Source: Melampsora larici-populina 98AG31 (taxonomy: Eukaryota; Basidiomycota; Pucciniomycetes; Pucciniales; Melampsoraceae). From it: a stretch of DNA of 64,000 nt. Location: positions 1,061,880 to 1,125,879 of the forward strand of contig NW_006768775.1 in assembly GCF_000204055.1 (NCBI RefSeq), in the 5' to 3' direction. This document shows positions 34,961 to 48,391 of the stretch, piece after piece. The position numbers were made by a program, and so were the translations under genes. The notes under the pieces are model-generated. The model did not search any database, was not told where the DNA came from, and saw nothing but the letters and a program-made list of their open reading frames with translations. How positions within the stretch are numbered: position 1 is the first letter of the stretch; every line of letters begins with the position of its first letter.

Positions 34961-36474
34961 ATGTATAACAACGTACAACAAATGATCTTGTTGGGGTTTT
35001 TGCTATTTTGTATGGCAAGTTGTCGATCTATCCAGCCTAATTCTGGGCATAAGCAAAATTTAGAGCACCGCGCAGCAACTGCAGTTTCTACATTACCACG
35101 CATGAATGGAGTCAATATCGCCGGATTAGAATTCGGCATCGACACCAACGGCGGGAAGAGTGGGAGCTATGTCTCACCACCACTTGACCAGATTCCACAT
35201 TTCATTACCGGTAAGGTCAACGCCCTTCGATTCCCTATTGGCTGGCAATACATTCAGGTAAATGATGTCTCTGACAAGGCTCGTAGTTATAACATTTGAA
35301 TGGTGTTTGATACAATGATTGTTCTTTTTTCTGTTTGTCTTCATAGCCGACAATCAAAGGAGCGCTGGATCAAGCCTATCTTACACTGTTGGATAAGTAT
35401 GTGATGGCAACTACAAAATTGGGGGCATTTGCTATCATTGATCTTCACAACGTGAGTGGCGTACCACACATTTCCAATTCCCAGGCCCGCTTTCTGTTTG
35501 ACAGTACCACTTATACATAAACTTGTTTTCTCTATCTCTTTATCAATCCTAGTACGCAAGACGCGACGGAAAAGTTGTTGGTCAGAGTGACCTAGGTGCA
35601 GACACCTTGGTGGATCTGTGGACTCGGTTGGCAGCTCATTATAAGGATCAACCAAAAGTATTGTTTGGATTGATGAACGAGCCTCATGACTTGACTAGCT
35701 CAGTATGGTTTGGAGTCATTCAATCTGTTGTGACCGCAATCCGAAAGGCGGGTGCGAATAACAATATTCTTCTTCCTGGGAACGCTTACCAGCATTTGGC
35801 AACTTTTGCGAGTGATTACAACAATGGATTATCTGCGATCAAGAACCCAGATGGCTCGCACACAGGACTCATTTTGGAGATTCATCAAGTTAGTTTTTGT
35901 CTGATTTCTTGTGAGAGAGTTGATCCTGATCTTTACCCTTACCGATAGTATTTCGATCAAGATGGATCCGGGACCAGTACTCAATGCACACAAGATCACA
36001 TCGCAGAGCTTCAATCTGTTGTTACTCTATTAAAGAATGGTGGACGACAAGTATTTATAACTGAAGCGGGTGGTGGTAACACCAAATCTTGCAGTGACAT
36101 TGTATCGAAGTTTGTCACAGCAGCCACAAAAGTAAGCTCACCTCCCTTCAAGAACTCTATATAGCATGTCAAAGTCTCAAGTTGATTGTCTTGTAACTCA
36201 TAGGCATACCCTACCGTTGTTGGAACCTTGGTTTGGGCGGCGGGTTCCTTTGCTGCGGTATGTCCTTTTCTTTGCTATTAGTATTGTTTTGGTGCTTTGC
36301 ACTGACTGGTCGACCTTTGCAGGATTACCCTCTAGTCGCAACCATCCGAGTGGTCAGTCAAATGTCATCTTGTTTCAATTTTCCCTTTTGCTGACCTTAC
36401 TCTTCGATATGACCCAGGGCAACAAATTGGTAGACCAGTCGACATTCAACGCGTCAAAAGCAGCGTTTGCGTAG
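34961..36474 (+). CDS. Secreted GH5 endo-beta-1,4-glucanase
   Basis: Seven exons, 34961-35257, 35347-35451, 35553-35888, 35949-36131, 36204-36257, 36323-36352 and 36418-36474, are all in phase and give 353 aa. ATG 34961 starts a hydrophobic signal peptide (MILLGFLLFCMASC at residues 8-21). The GH5 fold blocks follow: GVNIAGLEF, LRFPIGWQYIQ, AIIDLHN, LFGLMNEPHDL with acid/base Glu177, LILEIHQYFDQDGSG, and VFITEAGGG with nucleophile Glu285. The end, NKLVDQSTFNASKAAFA, is the usual C-terminus of fungal GH5 subfamily 5 cellulases. The enzyme would cut cellulose or mixed glucans outside the cell. No cellulose-binding module is present. Length and catalytic residues indicate an active enzyme. Exon 6 is only 30 nt. 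Confidence 0.93.
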
Positions 36475-39400
36475 AAATCTTCGAGACGCTCGAGCATCCA
36501 GATATGCGAACACACGTCCTCTTCAGCTTTCTTTTCACCACCGAGTCGCGCGCACCTCTGTACATTTATTGTGTATTGATAGTATTCTACAAATGATAAA
36601 GAATGTACTATAAAGAATGTACTCTTTCTCTCCTGAGGAAACCAAACCACTCCAAATATTTTAAATATCTTTTGAAAGGTATGCACGGCAAAGCATATAA
36701 TACGCAGTAACAAGACCTTTGTTCCAAAAGGAGCCGCAGCAGGGTAACTGTGTGTAGCAATACAAACTTGCTTCCCCTTCAAGACTTCGTCTCTTCACAT
36801 TGCCTTTGTTTCAAAACTTTGAGATGTAGTGGAGATATGTGATCACATATTGAAAATCGAGACTTTGGTTTCAGAAGCATCTCATGAGTCATCGCAACCT
36901 TGTGTCACCGACCACTCTTGTTGATCCAAGGCCGGGTTGTACATGCATACATATCTCCGCTTCAGCCTTCAGCAAAGAACACCTCATGGCGCCCCTGGGC
37001 AAGGGGTAGGTCCTGATAGGTCTCATAGATGAAAAGCAAAGCCTTCTGTTCTTTGCAAAGTTATCCAAACGAAGTTTACTCTGGGATATGAAAATCAAGA
37101 TCGCCATTGTTTTGCTTTCAAGTATCTCTCAATGATTTTCATTTCAAGAACCCTTGCACCAAATTGTCGATTTGAGAAAATACATAGTAGAACGAATTCG
37201 TTTTCCATGCCCTGCAAAAATGAAGGTTGATATCGATTTGTTACGTATGTGTTGATTTCAATAGGCGCGTTTACTTTCACAAGCATGCAATTGCCCTCTC
37301 AAGAGGGGTGGTCAACTTACTGAATATTTTTCATTTTCTTGTTTTGGTAAGAGATACACAGTTGGAATAAGTCGAATTCCGATGCCAATCTACCGCCATG
37401 TAGTGATGAGTTGCCTGCAGGTATGTAATCGATTTCCCCTTCCAAAAAGATGAGAGTTGAATGAGAACGGTAAAGAGCTTCCGAATATCTACATACCTCC
37501 TTTTAACTGCGGTTGATCGCCGAGCCCCGAAACATATCCACCAGATCCCACATACCCGCTCTTCTTCCTACTGAATAAATTCAGTCAACATTGTTCTTAA
37601 GATATAGTTACGAACTCTTCCCCAGAAAGGAACTTCGTCTTCATGATATCATAATCTCAAGGGGAATTTCCGTCTTGGTCGTAATGGAAATCTCAAGAAT
37701 TCATACTTTGATCATGATTCCAAGTTCCAAGTTAAGAGAGCGATACTCACCAAAGATGAGTCATGACTTGTGTGAGTTGCATTGGAAATCGTACAACGAC
37801 GTGAGATTGAAGAATTCCACATGATCGTGATGATTGTTACCGAGTCAGCGGTGGTCAAGAAATGCCCAAAACGGATTATGATGATATCTTGGATCTCCCC
37901 ATTTCCCTATCGACCATCAACCATCGTTCATCAATGTTCAGTACATTTTGATTACATCTTCACCCTTAGCATCGATTTTGCTTATATTTCTGATATACCC
38001 AATCATCCGGATCCTTCCCTCAACTCTTCGACTTATATCGAGTTGAACAAACATTCAAGCCACAATATATCAGATATTCTCAGTATTGTAAGTCTTTTAC
38101 AATTAGTTCGTCATCTGTTTGTTTGCTTTTTCTGATGGATCTTAATTGATTCCATATATTGATTTGTTTGTCTTCTTTTACTTCATCGTCAAAGCCCTTC
38201 AAGAAAGTTCTCTTAAAGCTTCTTCTGTACCGAATCTCTTAAAAGTATAAAAACACTCTCTATTTCACCTCCCCACGTTCATTTTAATTAATCTACTGTT
38301 GGGGGTTTTCCGTTTACCAGAAAGTCAACTTGAGATCTTGAAGATATATCATCATACCCCGATCTTTCCTCTTTACCTTCGTCGGTGAATTGCCTTTTTT
38401 AAAAATCCCAGTCGGTTTTGGTAGTATCAACTTAACCGGTAAGCAATATTACCTCAATCATCTTCAACTTTTTTTCTCTCCTACCTCTCTCGTCTTCAAA
38501 CGTCCTTTCTCGAATCCTTACTCGGACTTGATCGAAGTAACTCAAAACTAATTAAATAACGATCAAAACTTATACACATCAACAATCTCACCAATTCCCT
38601 TTTCAAGCTTCTCTTGGTTGTACAAATCCAGATTGATTACCTTTTGGATCAAGTTGAAGTATCTACCTTCACATCAGACAACACAACATTATTTCCAATT
38701 TCCGATATACATAATATCTCATCGTTTTACAAGGATTTCATCAATTAATCGCCTGCAATCATCACAATCATTATCAAGCTTTGTTTCGTTTAAATCGTAC
38801 TATCTGATACTCATCTTACTTTGAATTTTACCATCCATCATCACAGTACAACATTATCCGATTTAAATCCCTTGACTGCGCCCCTGCATCGACCTCTTTG
38901 GACCGACATTCAAATTCGACCTTGCATTGATCCAGTAAGGCCTGGTATGTATCGCTTTTTCTAACTCATTCTTGCTGGGCATCTCTTTCCCTGTACAAAA
39001 CAGTTTGTTTGGTCTGGTATGACTCGTTGTTTGGGTCATGTGGAAGTTGCGACACGTTTACCATATCAAATGTAACGCTTGTCAATTCTTTTTCTTTCCA
39101 ATTTAACTCAACTCGCTTGCTGTGCTATTGTGGACATTTAAGGCTCGTTTCATGGTTCCGTGTAGCCCTAAACCGATCTTGACAACCTTGATTTCCATCT
39201 TGTTGAGAGCTCTTTATATAAAGGCTTTGTTTGGTCAGATTGTTGGAAATTTTCGAATTCAAATACATCGCCAACTTGTCTCATTTTCTTTCTTGACATC
39301 TCCTCGTCTTCCTTTCTTTTCTACAAATTCAATTGTATACTCTTCTTTCTTTGATTCCGTTAGAGATTCCGTTACAGGATTTAACTTTATCAAATTTCAA

Positions 39401-39781
39401 TCTTTTCTCATATCTTGTTGGAGACATTTTTTTTCGTATAAAGCTTACCGATCTGTTTCACCCACTTGAAGTTCATCGCCTCATCATTATTTTTTCTGGA
39501 GTCTAAAGTGTTTGAGATTTATAAAAACCTTGATCCCTGAGAATCCTTTAACGTATCTTAGATTCCTGAAATTCTGATTCCATCCAACTTTGATTCCTTC
39601 CTCGACTTTTCTTATTTTTACCTTGTGTATGCGCCTCGTTTGCTATTGATTGGCTTCTAACATCAAAAAACACTTTCTTACCTTCCCTTTGACAAAGAAT
39701 CTAGAATCATCTCTTTCGTTTTACTTCAAACAACACTTTCAAAACCTCAACCACTTCACACTCCTTTGTATCTATTCGGAG
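36475..39781. other. 3.3-kb gene-poor stretch, pyrimidine-rich toward the DPBB gene
   Basis: No gene is supported between the GH5 stop and the DPBB gene. From about 38100 the plus strand becomes strongly rich in C and T (many TTTC, CTTC, ATCATC runs), typical of a promoter and long 5' UTR of a well-expressed fungal gene. Frames at 37782-38135 and 39122-39469 fall in that biased DNA and show no domain. Confidence 0.4.
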
Positions 39782-41532
39782 ATGCATTTCAATCAAAGTC
39801 CTTCGCTTCAACTTACCTCTCTGGTACTGATCACCCTTTGTCCGATCATTTTGAGTCTACCAAGTCCTGTATTCCAACATTCCTCGTCGCATTCGTCTTA
39901 TCGTCATCATCGAAGGTTCACCCAACCCAAGAACCTCACCAATACCGATGACGCTACCACGGACATGTCATCCGGACCCGCATCTCTTCAATCACCTCAA
40001 AATCTCACTTCATCATCCGAGCAGTCGAATGTTCCCTTGTACTCTTCAGCTCCTACTACCTATACACCCATTCAAGCCGATGAGAAATACGATCTAACTC
40101 AAGCATCGACATGGGAAGAATTAGAACGTATGGCTGAGGCTCAAATTTCGGCTTCAATCACTACTCTGCCTACTACAGTTCAATTAGAAGAAGTGCCACT
40201 TTCTGAGGACGATTTCCTAGAAGAGTGTGAAGATGAGGAGGATGATAATTATGCGGATGTCGGCTCAACAAACTTATCTGACGCTAACCCTGGTGAAGAT
40301 AATAATGGTCAAACTTCTTCTGATTCGATTGATGATTGGACCGAAGTTCCCATCAATTCTTTTGCCTCACCTCTATCACCTTCGAAGAGCCACCAATCGA
40401 ACGGCAAGGATGACTCCGTGGTGAAAGGCACGACAACGGCCGCTAGTCAGAAAGCCGATCAGGACGCCGCTTCCAAGAAGGCTAAGGATGCCGCTGCTGC
40501 AAAGGCGTCTCAGGACGCCCAACAAGCCCAAGACCAATCAGATGACTACGCAGCTCAAAAGAAGGCTAATTACGCAGCTCAGAAGAAATCAGATGATGAA
40601 GCAGCTCAACAGAAATCGGATGAGGAAGCAGCTCAAAAGAAATCAGATGAGCAAGAAGCCAAGAAAGAAGCCGACGCGAAAAAGAAAGCCGATGAGGAAT
40701 ACGCTCAGAAGCAGTCCGACGAAGCTGATGCTAAACAGAAAGCTGAAGAAGAACAAGCAAAGAAACACGCAGATGAAGCTGAAGCTGAAGCTAAGAAGAA
40801 AGCTGATGAGGAACAAGCAAAGCAGAGTGATGCCCAGGCGGAAGCCAAGAAGAAAGCCGATGAACAAGCAAAGAAGGATGCCGCCGCGGCTCAGTCCAAG
40901 GCCGATGAGTCGAAGGATAAAGATCAGGGCTCAAAAGACGATGGAGGTAAGCCTTTTGTAATCACTTCTTCTCTCTGTAAATCTTGTTCTAATGACACCG
41001 ATCGGACTTGACAAATTGCACAGATTCTGGATCTTACACTGCCCCTGCTGATTCCAAATCGGGTGACGCAACATGTTAGTAATCTTTCTGACTCCAATTG
41101 TTCGTGCCTTGACGCTCATTTTGACTCCTTTTTACAGATTACGGTACTGGTCTCGGTGCCTGTGGAGTCACCAATAATGACCAGGATTATATTTGTGCCG
41201 TTTCAAAATTATTATTTGATACCTTCCCAGCACCTGGTGGAAATCCTAATCTGAATGAGTAAGTGACTTTTTCGTATAGGTTTTCAAATTATCTTGCAAT
41301 GTTTCGTCGGTCACTGATCGGCCAACTTCTTTTTAGAATTTGCGGACGCAAGATCCATGCCACCTACAAAGGAAAGACGGTCACAGTGACAGTGACAGAT
41401 CGATGTGAAGCTTGTGCTGTACATGATCTTGACTTTGCACCAGCGGCCTTTGATCAAATTGGAAGCCGCGATGAAGGTAGACTTCATGGCATGACCGTTA
41501 GCATCTTTTACTCCTCCACTCTTTCTAAATAA
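39782..41532 (+). CDS. Secreted DPBB/RlpA-like protein with a long charged repeat arm
   Basis: Four exons, 39782-40946, 41024-41074, 41138-41258 and 41337-41532, join to 510 aa. ATG 39782 gives a signal peptide (LTSLVLITLCPIILSLPSP, residues 11-29). Residues about 30-220 are Ser/Thr/Asp-rich. Residues about 220-385 are an irregular repeat of Ala, Lys, Glu, Asp and Gln (units like KKSDEEAAQ and AKKKADEE), predicted to be helical or coiled. Residues about 406-510 are a double-psi beta-barrel: YGTGLGACGVTNNDQDY, ICGRKI, VTVTDRCEACAVHDLDFAP and FDQIG. That barrel is shared by RlpA, barwin, expansins and cerato-type secreted proteins and often binds polysaccharide. The Asp of the DRC motif and the paired Cys are kept. 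The upstream frame is open beyond the ATG, but only this ATG gives a signal peptide. Likely a cell-wall protein. Confidence 0.88.
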
Positions 41533-43227
41533 ATTCATCACTGATCGATTGTCGATTCCCCTTTTGATGATAGTGGACTTGGGCTTGAAAGTTCCAAGTT
41601 TGATACCATGATAAAAACGATCGATCGAACGTCTTCCAATCTTCAATCTTTCATCATTTCTCTTCATATCTTGACTTGATGATCGAATATTCCCATGTTT
41701 CATTTATTTTGCCTCTCCTTAACTCTCTCTCTCTCTCTTCTATCCTGTCGTTATTTTATTTCTTTTTTATTCGCTAAAATCAAGTTTGAGCATTCTTCAA
41801 GATGAGAAAAGAGTTTTGAAACTCTGATCTCTCTTTTCTTTTTTTTCATTCATCTCTTTTTGGGTGGGCTTGGGTCTTTACTCTTACTCTTGAAATATTA
41901 GCTTTTTGTTTCAATTTATTTCTTTTGGGGGTTTTCGTTCTCAATCAGTACTCGCGTAGCAGGCCTTCACAATGTTTTTTTTTCTTTTCGTTAGTTGATT
42001 TGAGAGCCTACAATTTCGTTTTTGTTTTGTGATGTTTACATTTTATATTTTTATTTTGTGACTTTCTATAATCATGGCTCTCCTGGCAAAACCTATTCAG
42101 CTTAGTTCTGAACTTGAATTTTATCTTTTTGATATCCTTTTTAGTAAATCAGTCTAGTACTTGAATATAACTTTTACCTTTGTGGGTTTTCTTTTGATTT
42201 GAACTTGATCTTTTTTTTGTATTTTGATCGTTTATGATTTTTGTTGTATTGTTTTTTGGGGGGGTTGATCATAAGAAATTAAGGCAAAAATAATTTCTTC
42301 CAAGTTTTTTATTTCAGCTTTTCATCTCCAGCGATTTGTTGCAAGTGAGAATGTTACAAATGAACACAAACTTCAAACAAAGAAGGTAGATTTTGTGATC
42401 AACTTTGGGATAAGTGCAGCGAAGGCATCTCATGAACAGCAGATCAGTAGGGCTTGCCTTCGAGCTGTCAACTCGGAAGTTGGAACACACGTACTGGTGG
42501 TTTGTCTATTTATCATCATCTGGTGCAACTAGTTCTGAACTTCAAGCTTTATCACTGAAACCTTTGAAACAGTTGGCAAGTGATTCCTCCTTTCCAATCG
42601 TTTTGTGGTTGATATAATTTTGATGATGATTGTGTTGGTACAGAGTAAATTCCATGGTCAGATTAAGCTCCACTGATCTTCAGACCAGGATTTGTTGGAT
42701 ACATACCAGGAAGGGCCTCAATGTTATATGTGTGATCTCTTTCCAGGATTTGAATTTTTTTTAGGAAAAGTACTTTGCTCCAGGTATGTACTGAGTCTGT
42801 ACTCTCTGTGGGTGAATATGTTGATCATTGTGAGAGGGGATTGGGATAAACTTGCATTGGAATATGAAAACTAAGATAAATATCATTCTCTAGAATGATT
42901 ACATTGTATAATACATTTCATTGATGAAATAGACTGATCAAAATGAGGAATGAACAAATGACCAAGACTGAGAGGGCCAATCAAAAAGTGAAAAACAGTA
43001 GAAATTTGTATATAGAAAGATTACTCGAGGTCTATTTCTGGGTATGACTGATTCCTGGTCAAAAGGAATAGTATTTGTGACCCTCAATCCAGTGCAGTGA
43101 TTTGGATACTACTGAATCCATTAGTTGGCTTTAGAATGGGTGAGGATGTTGAGATCCAGGAAAAAGAACAACTTGTGATCAGAATATGTCATCAGAAGCA
43201 ATGTTCAGAGATCTGAATTCATCATAC
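41533..43227. other. Intergenic between converging genes
   Basis: The first 700 bases are very T-rich with CT runs and poly-T tracts, consistent with 3' UTR and terminator of the DPBB gene. No gene is supported in the remainder. Confidence 0.4.
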
Positions 43228-45234
43228 TCACCCTTGTGCCCAAAAGATATGCTTCTGAACACATCCAGGTGAGATACCACTTATCAAGGTTGATTTTTCT
43301 GCTTGTTTGAAAAATTCACATTCAACTGTTCTATCTTTAATTTCATTTTGAAGTAAATTTTTCATATGTTCAGAACCATTTGATGCATAAGATTTCACTC
43401 CAATCATGTATTCAAACAATAAAAGCTTATCATCAGGCCTTTTGGTCAACCTCTTCTCTTGGAAGACTACCATCAATGTGCTGAGTAGGTTATTGAATTG
43501 AGAATGATCAGATGGCGGTGTTGTCCACTTGATATCCTGGTATTTCTCAAGTAGTTCTGGCTGAACAATATTTTTCTCTAGTAGCATATTTTCAAGTATT
43601 ACCCTTCTTGATGATGCAATAATACTGTTTCCTGGATGTAGGTAAATTCAGATAGTCAGACAAATTTACAATTATCATGAAATTATATTTTGCTTACTTA
43701 CCCAAGTGGAATATCAGATCAAAGAAGTTTGTCTTTGAGTACACTTCTGGGTTAAGATCAGGATAAACAGTTTTCAATATCTTGGCCAAATTCAGTGGGA
43801 CTGGTGATAACCTCAAGACAAATTCTTTGAATATTTCATAAAGGTCTTGCCTTAGCCATGCAGCAGTTGACAAAGCGTACAGAATTCTGACACCAGCATA
43901 CCCGGAAGCGCGATTCAGCTCTGATAACGCGTTTTGGAAATCATCTACTTTTAAGGTTTTAAAGTTCTCAAAGGGCTTCAAGATCGATGGTGTTTCTGAT
44001 AGCCTAGAAATACTTCTCAACTTCCAGACGGCTCTAGTGAACATTTCTTTCTTCCAAAACAAGGGATTTTCAGAAAGTTTTGTAGCCTTCCATAATTGTT
44101 GTTCTTGTGCATGAAAGACCCAGATATGATCACAGAAGATATGATCTGCAAATTCTTTTTCAAACTGAGTAGAGTGATCATCAAGTATCAAGAGTTTTAT
44201 ATTTTCAAGCAGGTTTTTTGAATCACTGAATTTCAATGGTACTGAAAGTCGCAGTAAATCATCATGGATTTCTTTTATCAATTTTGTTGGAGTGAAGCTG
44301 GGATTGCTTTCAAGAATGTCCATCTTAAATTGATTGATGATTTTGATCCTTTCCAATGGTTCTCTCAGGACTGTTTCGTTCAATCCTCATCAGCAATACA
44401 GCAACACCCAGATAAGTAGGGTATTCACCTTGATTCGATATATTCATGTCTTGATGGCCATTGCGGGAGTCAAACATATGTGCGAGTTCAGCGTCTATTG
44501 CTTTTTCTTGCCCTGACCAAATCATAAAAAAGGTTAGCGATTCAAACCTCCACGAGGTCATTTTCTCTCCACTCACCTGTAAGAAGGGAAATCTCAGCTT
44601 CTCCGCGACTGACATGATAGCCATCACGAAAATCTTTCAAGTAGAATCGAGACTCCTTTGAGAAAAAGGTCTTGATGCGTAACAGGATTCCAACAATCCA
44701 CAATCGCTCTCTTGGCTTCAAAGAAGATTCTTCTAAAACTTCAAGTGCTTCATTTATACATGGAATCACAAACTTCTTCTTTGTGTTGGTTTCCCAATCC
44801 AAACTTCGTCGTTCAAATAAATCTCCAAAATTCAGAATTGACTGAGCTAAAGACTGAAGATTTTTGTTCTTTTCTTGTATGATTCGAGTAGCAATCCTTT
44901 TATGCATGTTCAATGTCTCGATTGAAGGATAATATCGGAAATCATAAAAATTATCAGATAAGAAATTTATAAATTTTTCCTGACTTGATAGTTGAATTCT
45001 TGATCCCATAAGTCCAAACTTAGGGGCTCCTCCTCTAGATTTGATGTCAATAGAGTTGGCATCAATACTATGAGTGGGAAATCCCAAGATACCAGAATCT
45101 ATCGCCACAAACGATGAATCGTCACCTTCTGCTATAAGCAGTGGCTCTATCAGAGAACTAGCATGCGTTGGGATGGCATTAGAGGTGTAAAACACACTCA
45201 AAGCAATCAAAATAACTAAAATCTTTTGTCTCAT
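43228..45234 (-). CDS. Secreted 609-aa protein of unknown function
   Basis: Four exons on the minus strand, 45234-44577, 44512-44429, 44385-43702 and 43631-43228, join with consistent phases to 609 aa. Residues 1 to about 20 (MRQKILVILIALSVFYTSNA) are a clear signal peptide. The mature part is Leu, Lys and Glu rich and probably mostly helical, with no domain or catalytic motif that I recognise. No long hydrophobic segment follows, so it is expected to be soluble. The stop TGA at 43230-43228 overlaps a perfect donor (GG|GTGAGTATG). A further intron and a last exon beyond it are therefore possible, and the C-terminus is uncertain. It may be a lineage-specific secreted protein or effector; it shows no obvious likeness to the other secreted unknown at 26911-28456. 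Confidence 0.75.
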
Positions 45235-48200
45235 ATTTGTTCAAGTGAAATAGTATAGAGAAATGAATATAAATGACGTTGATAATGGAAAAAGGGATTC
45301 TCAGGAAGAGTGGCCTTGTGAATCTGATAACACCAACTCTTACTGATAAATTACCGCCAAAAGATCTGATGCTTCTTTCTAGATGCACATCAAGAGTATA
45401 TACAGATCAGATGGAGATGTCCATAGTTGAAAATTTCAATCCCCAAACTTAAAAGATGATACATTCATGCAGTGGCTTTCAAAGGAAACTCGTCCTCAAC
45501 TTGCTTGTTTCCAAAATGCCATTCAAGAAGCAGATAAGAAGCAAATGTCATAGACATATGAATTCATTATTCAACCCCAGACAGCAATCTTTCTCTTCAT
45601 ACCCAAAACTCATGATATCATTGAACTTTTTTATGTACATGGCATATATCATGTAACATCTTTCATGATCATATCAGCCAAGGAATACCACTGATAGAAC
45701 ATTACTGCAAGAATCAGATGATCTGCACCACCCTAACCTTCCTCGGCCTCGGATGGTGCTGGGGACGTTACCAGATGAGACAATGCGGGATCACTGAGAG
45801 AACGGTCTCAGTCCCGGAATTTCTATGAGCGGTGACTGGAACGAGTTGAAACTGGCCAAGCTACCTTGCTCTGTCTCACCGAGACCAAACCCGTTTCCTC
45901 TCGTCCCATGGACATTCCGGATGTCAAAGACCGGGTGAGCTGCGTTTCTGACACAGAATGCCTGCTGTCGATTTGACTCCGATCGCATCCGATTACTATG
46001 TATCTGAAACAATGTGAATGCCGTCCTCACTGTCCTGTGTGCGAGACTGAGGTACTTTGTAAAAATTTGCCAACGATGAGAGGTACAGAACCTCAGCCAC
46101 TGAAGAGCTTTTATATATGTCATGGAAGCCATTTCGCTGCGATGAACTTTTTGTAGATCTGTCTTTATTCCATATAATTACGGTCTCATAGACTTCAATT
46201 TCGTTCTTGAGACTCGATCACACTATCGGCCGCCTCCGTTCCGGCCAGCAGCTTCCGAATGAATATACCGGACCAGCCGAAGCAGCTCAAAACCTGATGA
46301 TCAGCTTAATAACTCGGTCAAAGGTTCGACAACGAGGAGAGGTACAGCTCCTCATCCACTAATGAGTTCCTCTCAACTTGATCAAACCCGTTATAAAGTT
46401 ATAAGATAAGAAAGCAAATTAATTACATTATTACCAGCTTCAAAAAACAAGTGACCAAAGGTTAAGGAAACCCAGAAAAGAGACCAGATTTTTGTTTCAA
46501 AGATGTTGGTACATGGAAAGTCAAGCCCATCGGTTAATATCTTTGAAAGAATATTGTCAAAACCTCAATATTTGGTTCCAGTTACGTAAAAGGGCCTGGT
46601 ATTAAGTCGTTGAGTACTTGACTTAGGTACTTAAGTACTTAACCTAAGTATTTGAGTACTCAAGCACTCACTTGAGTAAATATCCAAGTACAAAAAGATT
46701 GTTGTTGGTATTATTGGAGAGATCAGGATTTTGGTCTGGTGGAGAATAGACTGGTCTGCATGTAGTTTATCACACATTGAAGCTAGGTTTTAATCATGCA
46801 AGGAATGTTTTGGTTAGATACAATGTAGATCTACATCTTTTACAGCGACTACCTCAAATACTGCGTGGAGATATGTTACCTGGTATACATGGATGTGGCT
46901 GCATAGTCTCTGGTACTTGAATGTGTATGTTTTGATCAAGGGCTATAATTATCTTCAGTTTTTAAACATACATACATTCAAATCCTGTGAGTTTTCTTTG
47001 TCTTCCCAGATGGTACATTCTATATGTGTATCATATTCATCAAATAATGAAACTTCAAATATATTTCCAATGATTTAAAGCCCATCATTCATCCTCAATG
47101 TAAGAAGTTTCATCCTGGCCTCTGATAGGAGCTCAAAAATGGAACAAATCAATAGAGTGTTTCTACTCACAGTAAGCTGACTAGTAATGTCACTAAGATT
47201 GAGAGAGACAGTGATTACCACACAAAAAATGAAGGTCATCATGAAACAGTTGTAAGGAAATATGTATATCTGAATCAATCCAGATATAGTTTTGCATACA
47301 TCTATAGTAGGTACCAGTAGTATACGCAAGGGGAGTAAGCAACAATCAATCACCACAATTTTAAAATGGGAAAAGAGTGGCATACTACATGATCTTGCTA
47401 GCTGAACATTGGGATCACTAGTAAGATCTAATTCCAACAAAAGTTTTATCTGATTACGTTGGCACACAATTAATTTTTATCATTCCACATATTACAAAAA
47501 ATACACCACATAAAATTTCCCTTACAGCCAATTCAAGAATGAGTGACCACTTCTCTTGAAAACAGTTGTTGCTGAAATGGTCAAGACCAACCAGAAAGTG
47601 TTTTTAAAGGTTCTGTATTCTCTGTGTTCTCTCTATTCTCAAATTCAGCAGAGAAACACAACTTGGTAGAAGACAAAACCAGGTTTTACACCATGATGTA
47701 CATTTCAAAAAAGATCTCATTCTTCTTAGCAAAGTCCCTGGTGCAGGGGTTTAAACATAACAAGTGGTACCTGAGGCATTCTCAAATCAGCTGTACCTTT
47801 AGACTCCAAGTGGTGAACTTGGAATCTCAATATCTAGCATCCAAACAACATCAAGTCTCTCTACAGGGGAGCTTCAGTATTAGAGGAACTTAAGTATGCT
47901 TATCCCCAAAATTCCATAACCTGAGCCAGAAAATTTTGGTCATGAATTTGCCAAAGCCTTCAAATTAAATCTTGGATATACTTTTGACCAAAAGGGTCCT
48001 TTGTGCTGCTTATAATCCTACCAGGTATTCATCAACACTCCCTCTTAACTTAAAATATGAGGGTCTGAGTTTTGTAAAGTCAGTTTAATCAGCTGAGTCT
48101 ATTATTGATTGAATGGAAGACTTGATTTCTTGAACAGATCAAGAAGAAATCTCAAAATGTATCCAAACTCAAATATGAAAGATGAGCATGGTTTGTCTAA

Positions 48201-48391
48201 GAACAGTGGAGTACATACAAGCTCCGACCCGACCCGCATGCATACACCCCAGATAATTTCGTTCCTCATCCAGAACCACAGCCTCGGATTCTATCAAAGC
48301 AGACACGCGTTTTGGATTGATAATACCACCACGCGATATTTCAACCCAGCAAAAAACTCTAAGCATCAAATTCCAAGAAAGTAATCATAAA
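45235..48391. other. 3.2-kb gene-free stretch with short repeats
   Basis: No gene is supported; frames at 45791-46132 and 47075-47467 (minus) lack any recognisable feature. A diverged direct repeat (GAGAGGTACAG near 46078, GAGAGGTACAG near 46336, with similar flanks CAACGA and CCACT) suggests an old duplicated element. A palindromic AAGTACTT array lies at 46601-46692. Confidence 0.4.
46601..46692. repeat. Palindromic AAGTACTT-type short repeat array
   Basis: About 90 bp made of variants of an ACTTAAGTACTT / GAGTACTCAAG theme, repeated on both strands, for example ACTTAGGTACTTAAGTACTT and TTTGAGTACTCAAG. Each unit is close to self-complementary. No protein or known element explains it. Confidence 0.75.

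Noticed and set aside
36166..36474. A 102-codon frame across the end of the GH5 gene
   Set aside because: It starts inside an intron; only its last 19 codons are coding, as GH5 exon 7.
39122..39469. A 115-codon plus-strand frame upstream of the DPBB gene
   Set aside because: It lies in CT-rich leader DNA, is made mostly of Phe, Ser, Leu and Ile, and has no domain.
40488..40961. Long plus-strand frame full of Lys, Arg, Asn and Met, and a minus-strand frame at 40643-40867 of Phe and Leu
   Set aside because: Both are shadows of the Ala/Lys/Glu repeat coding region of the DPBB gene; the real frame has the signal peptide and barrel.
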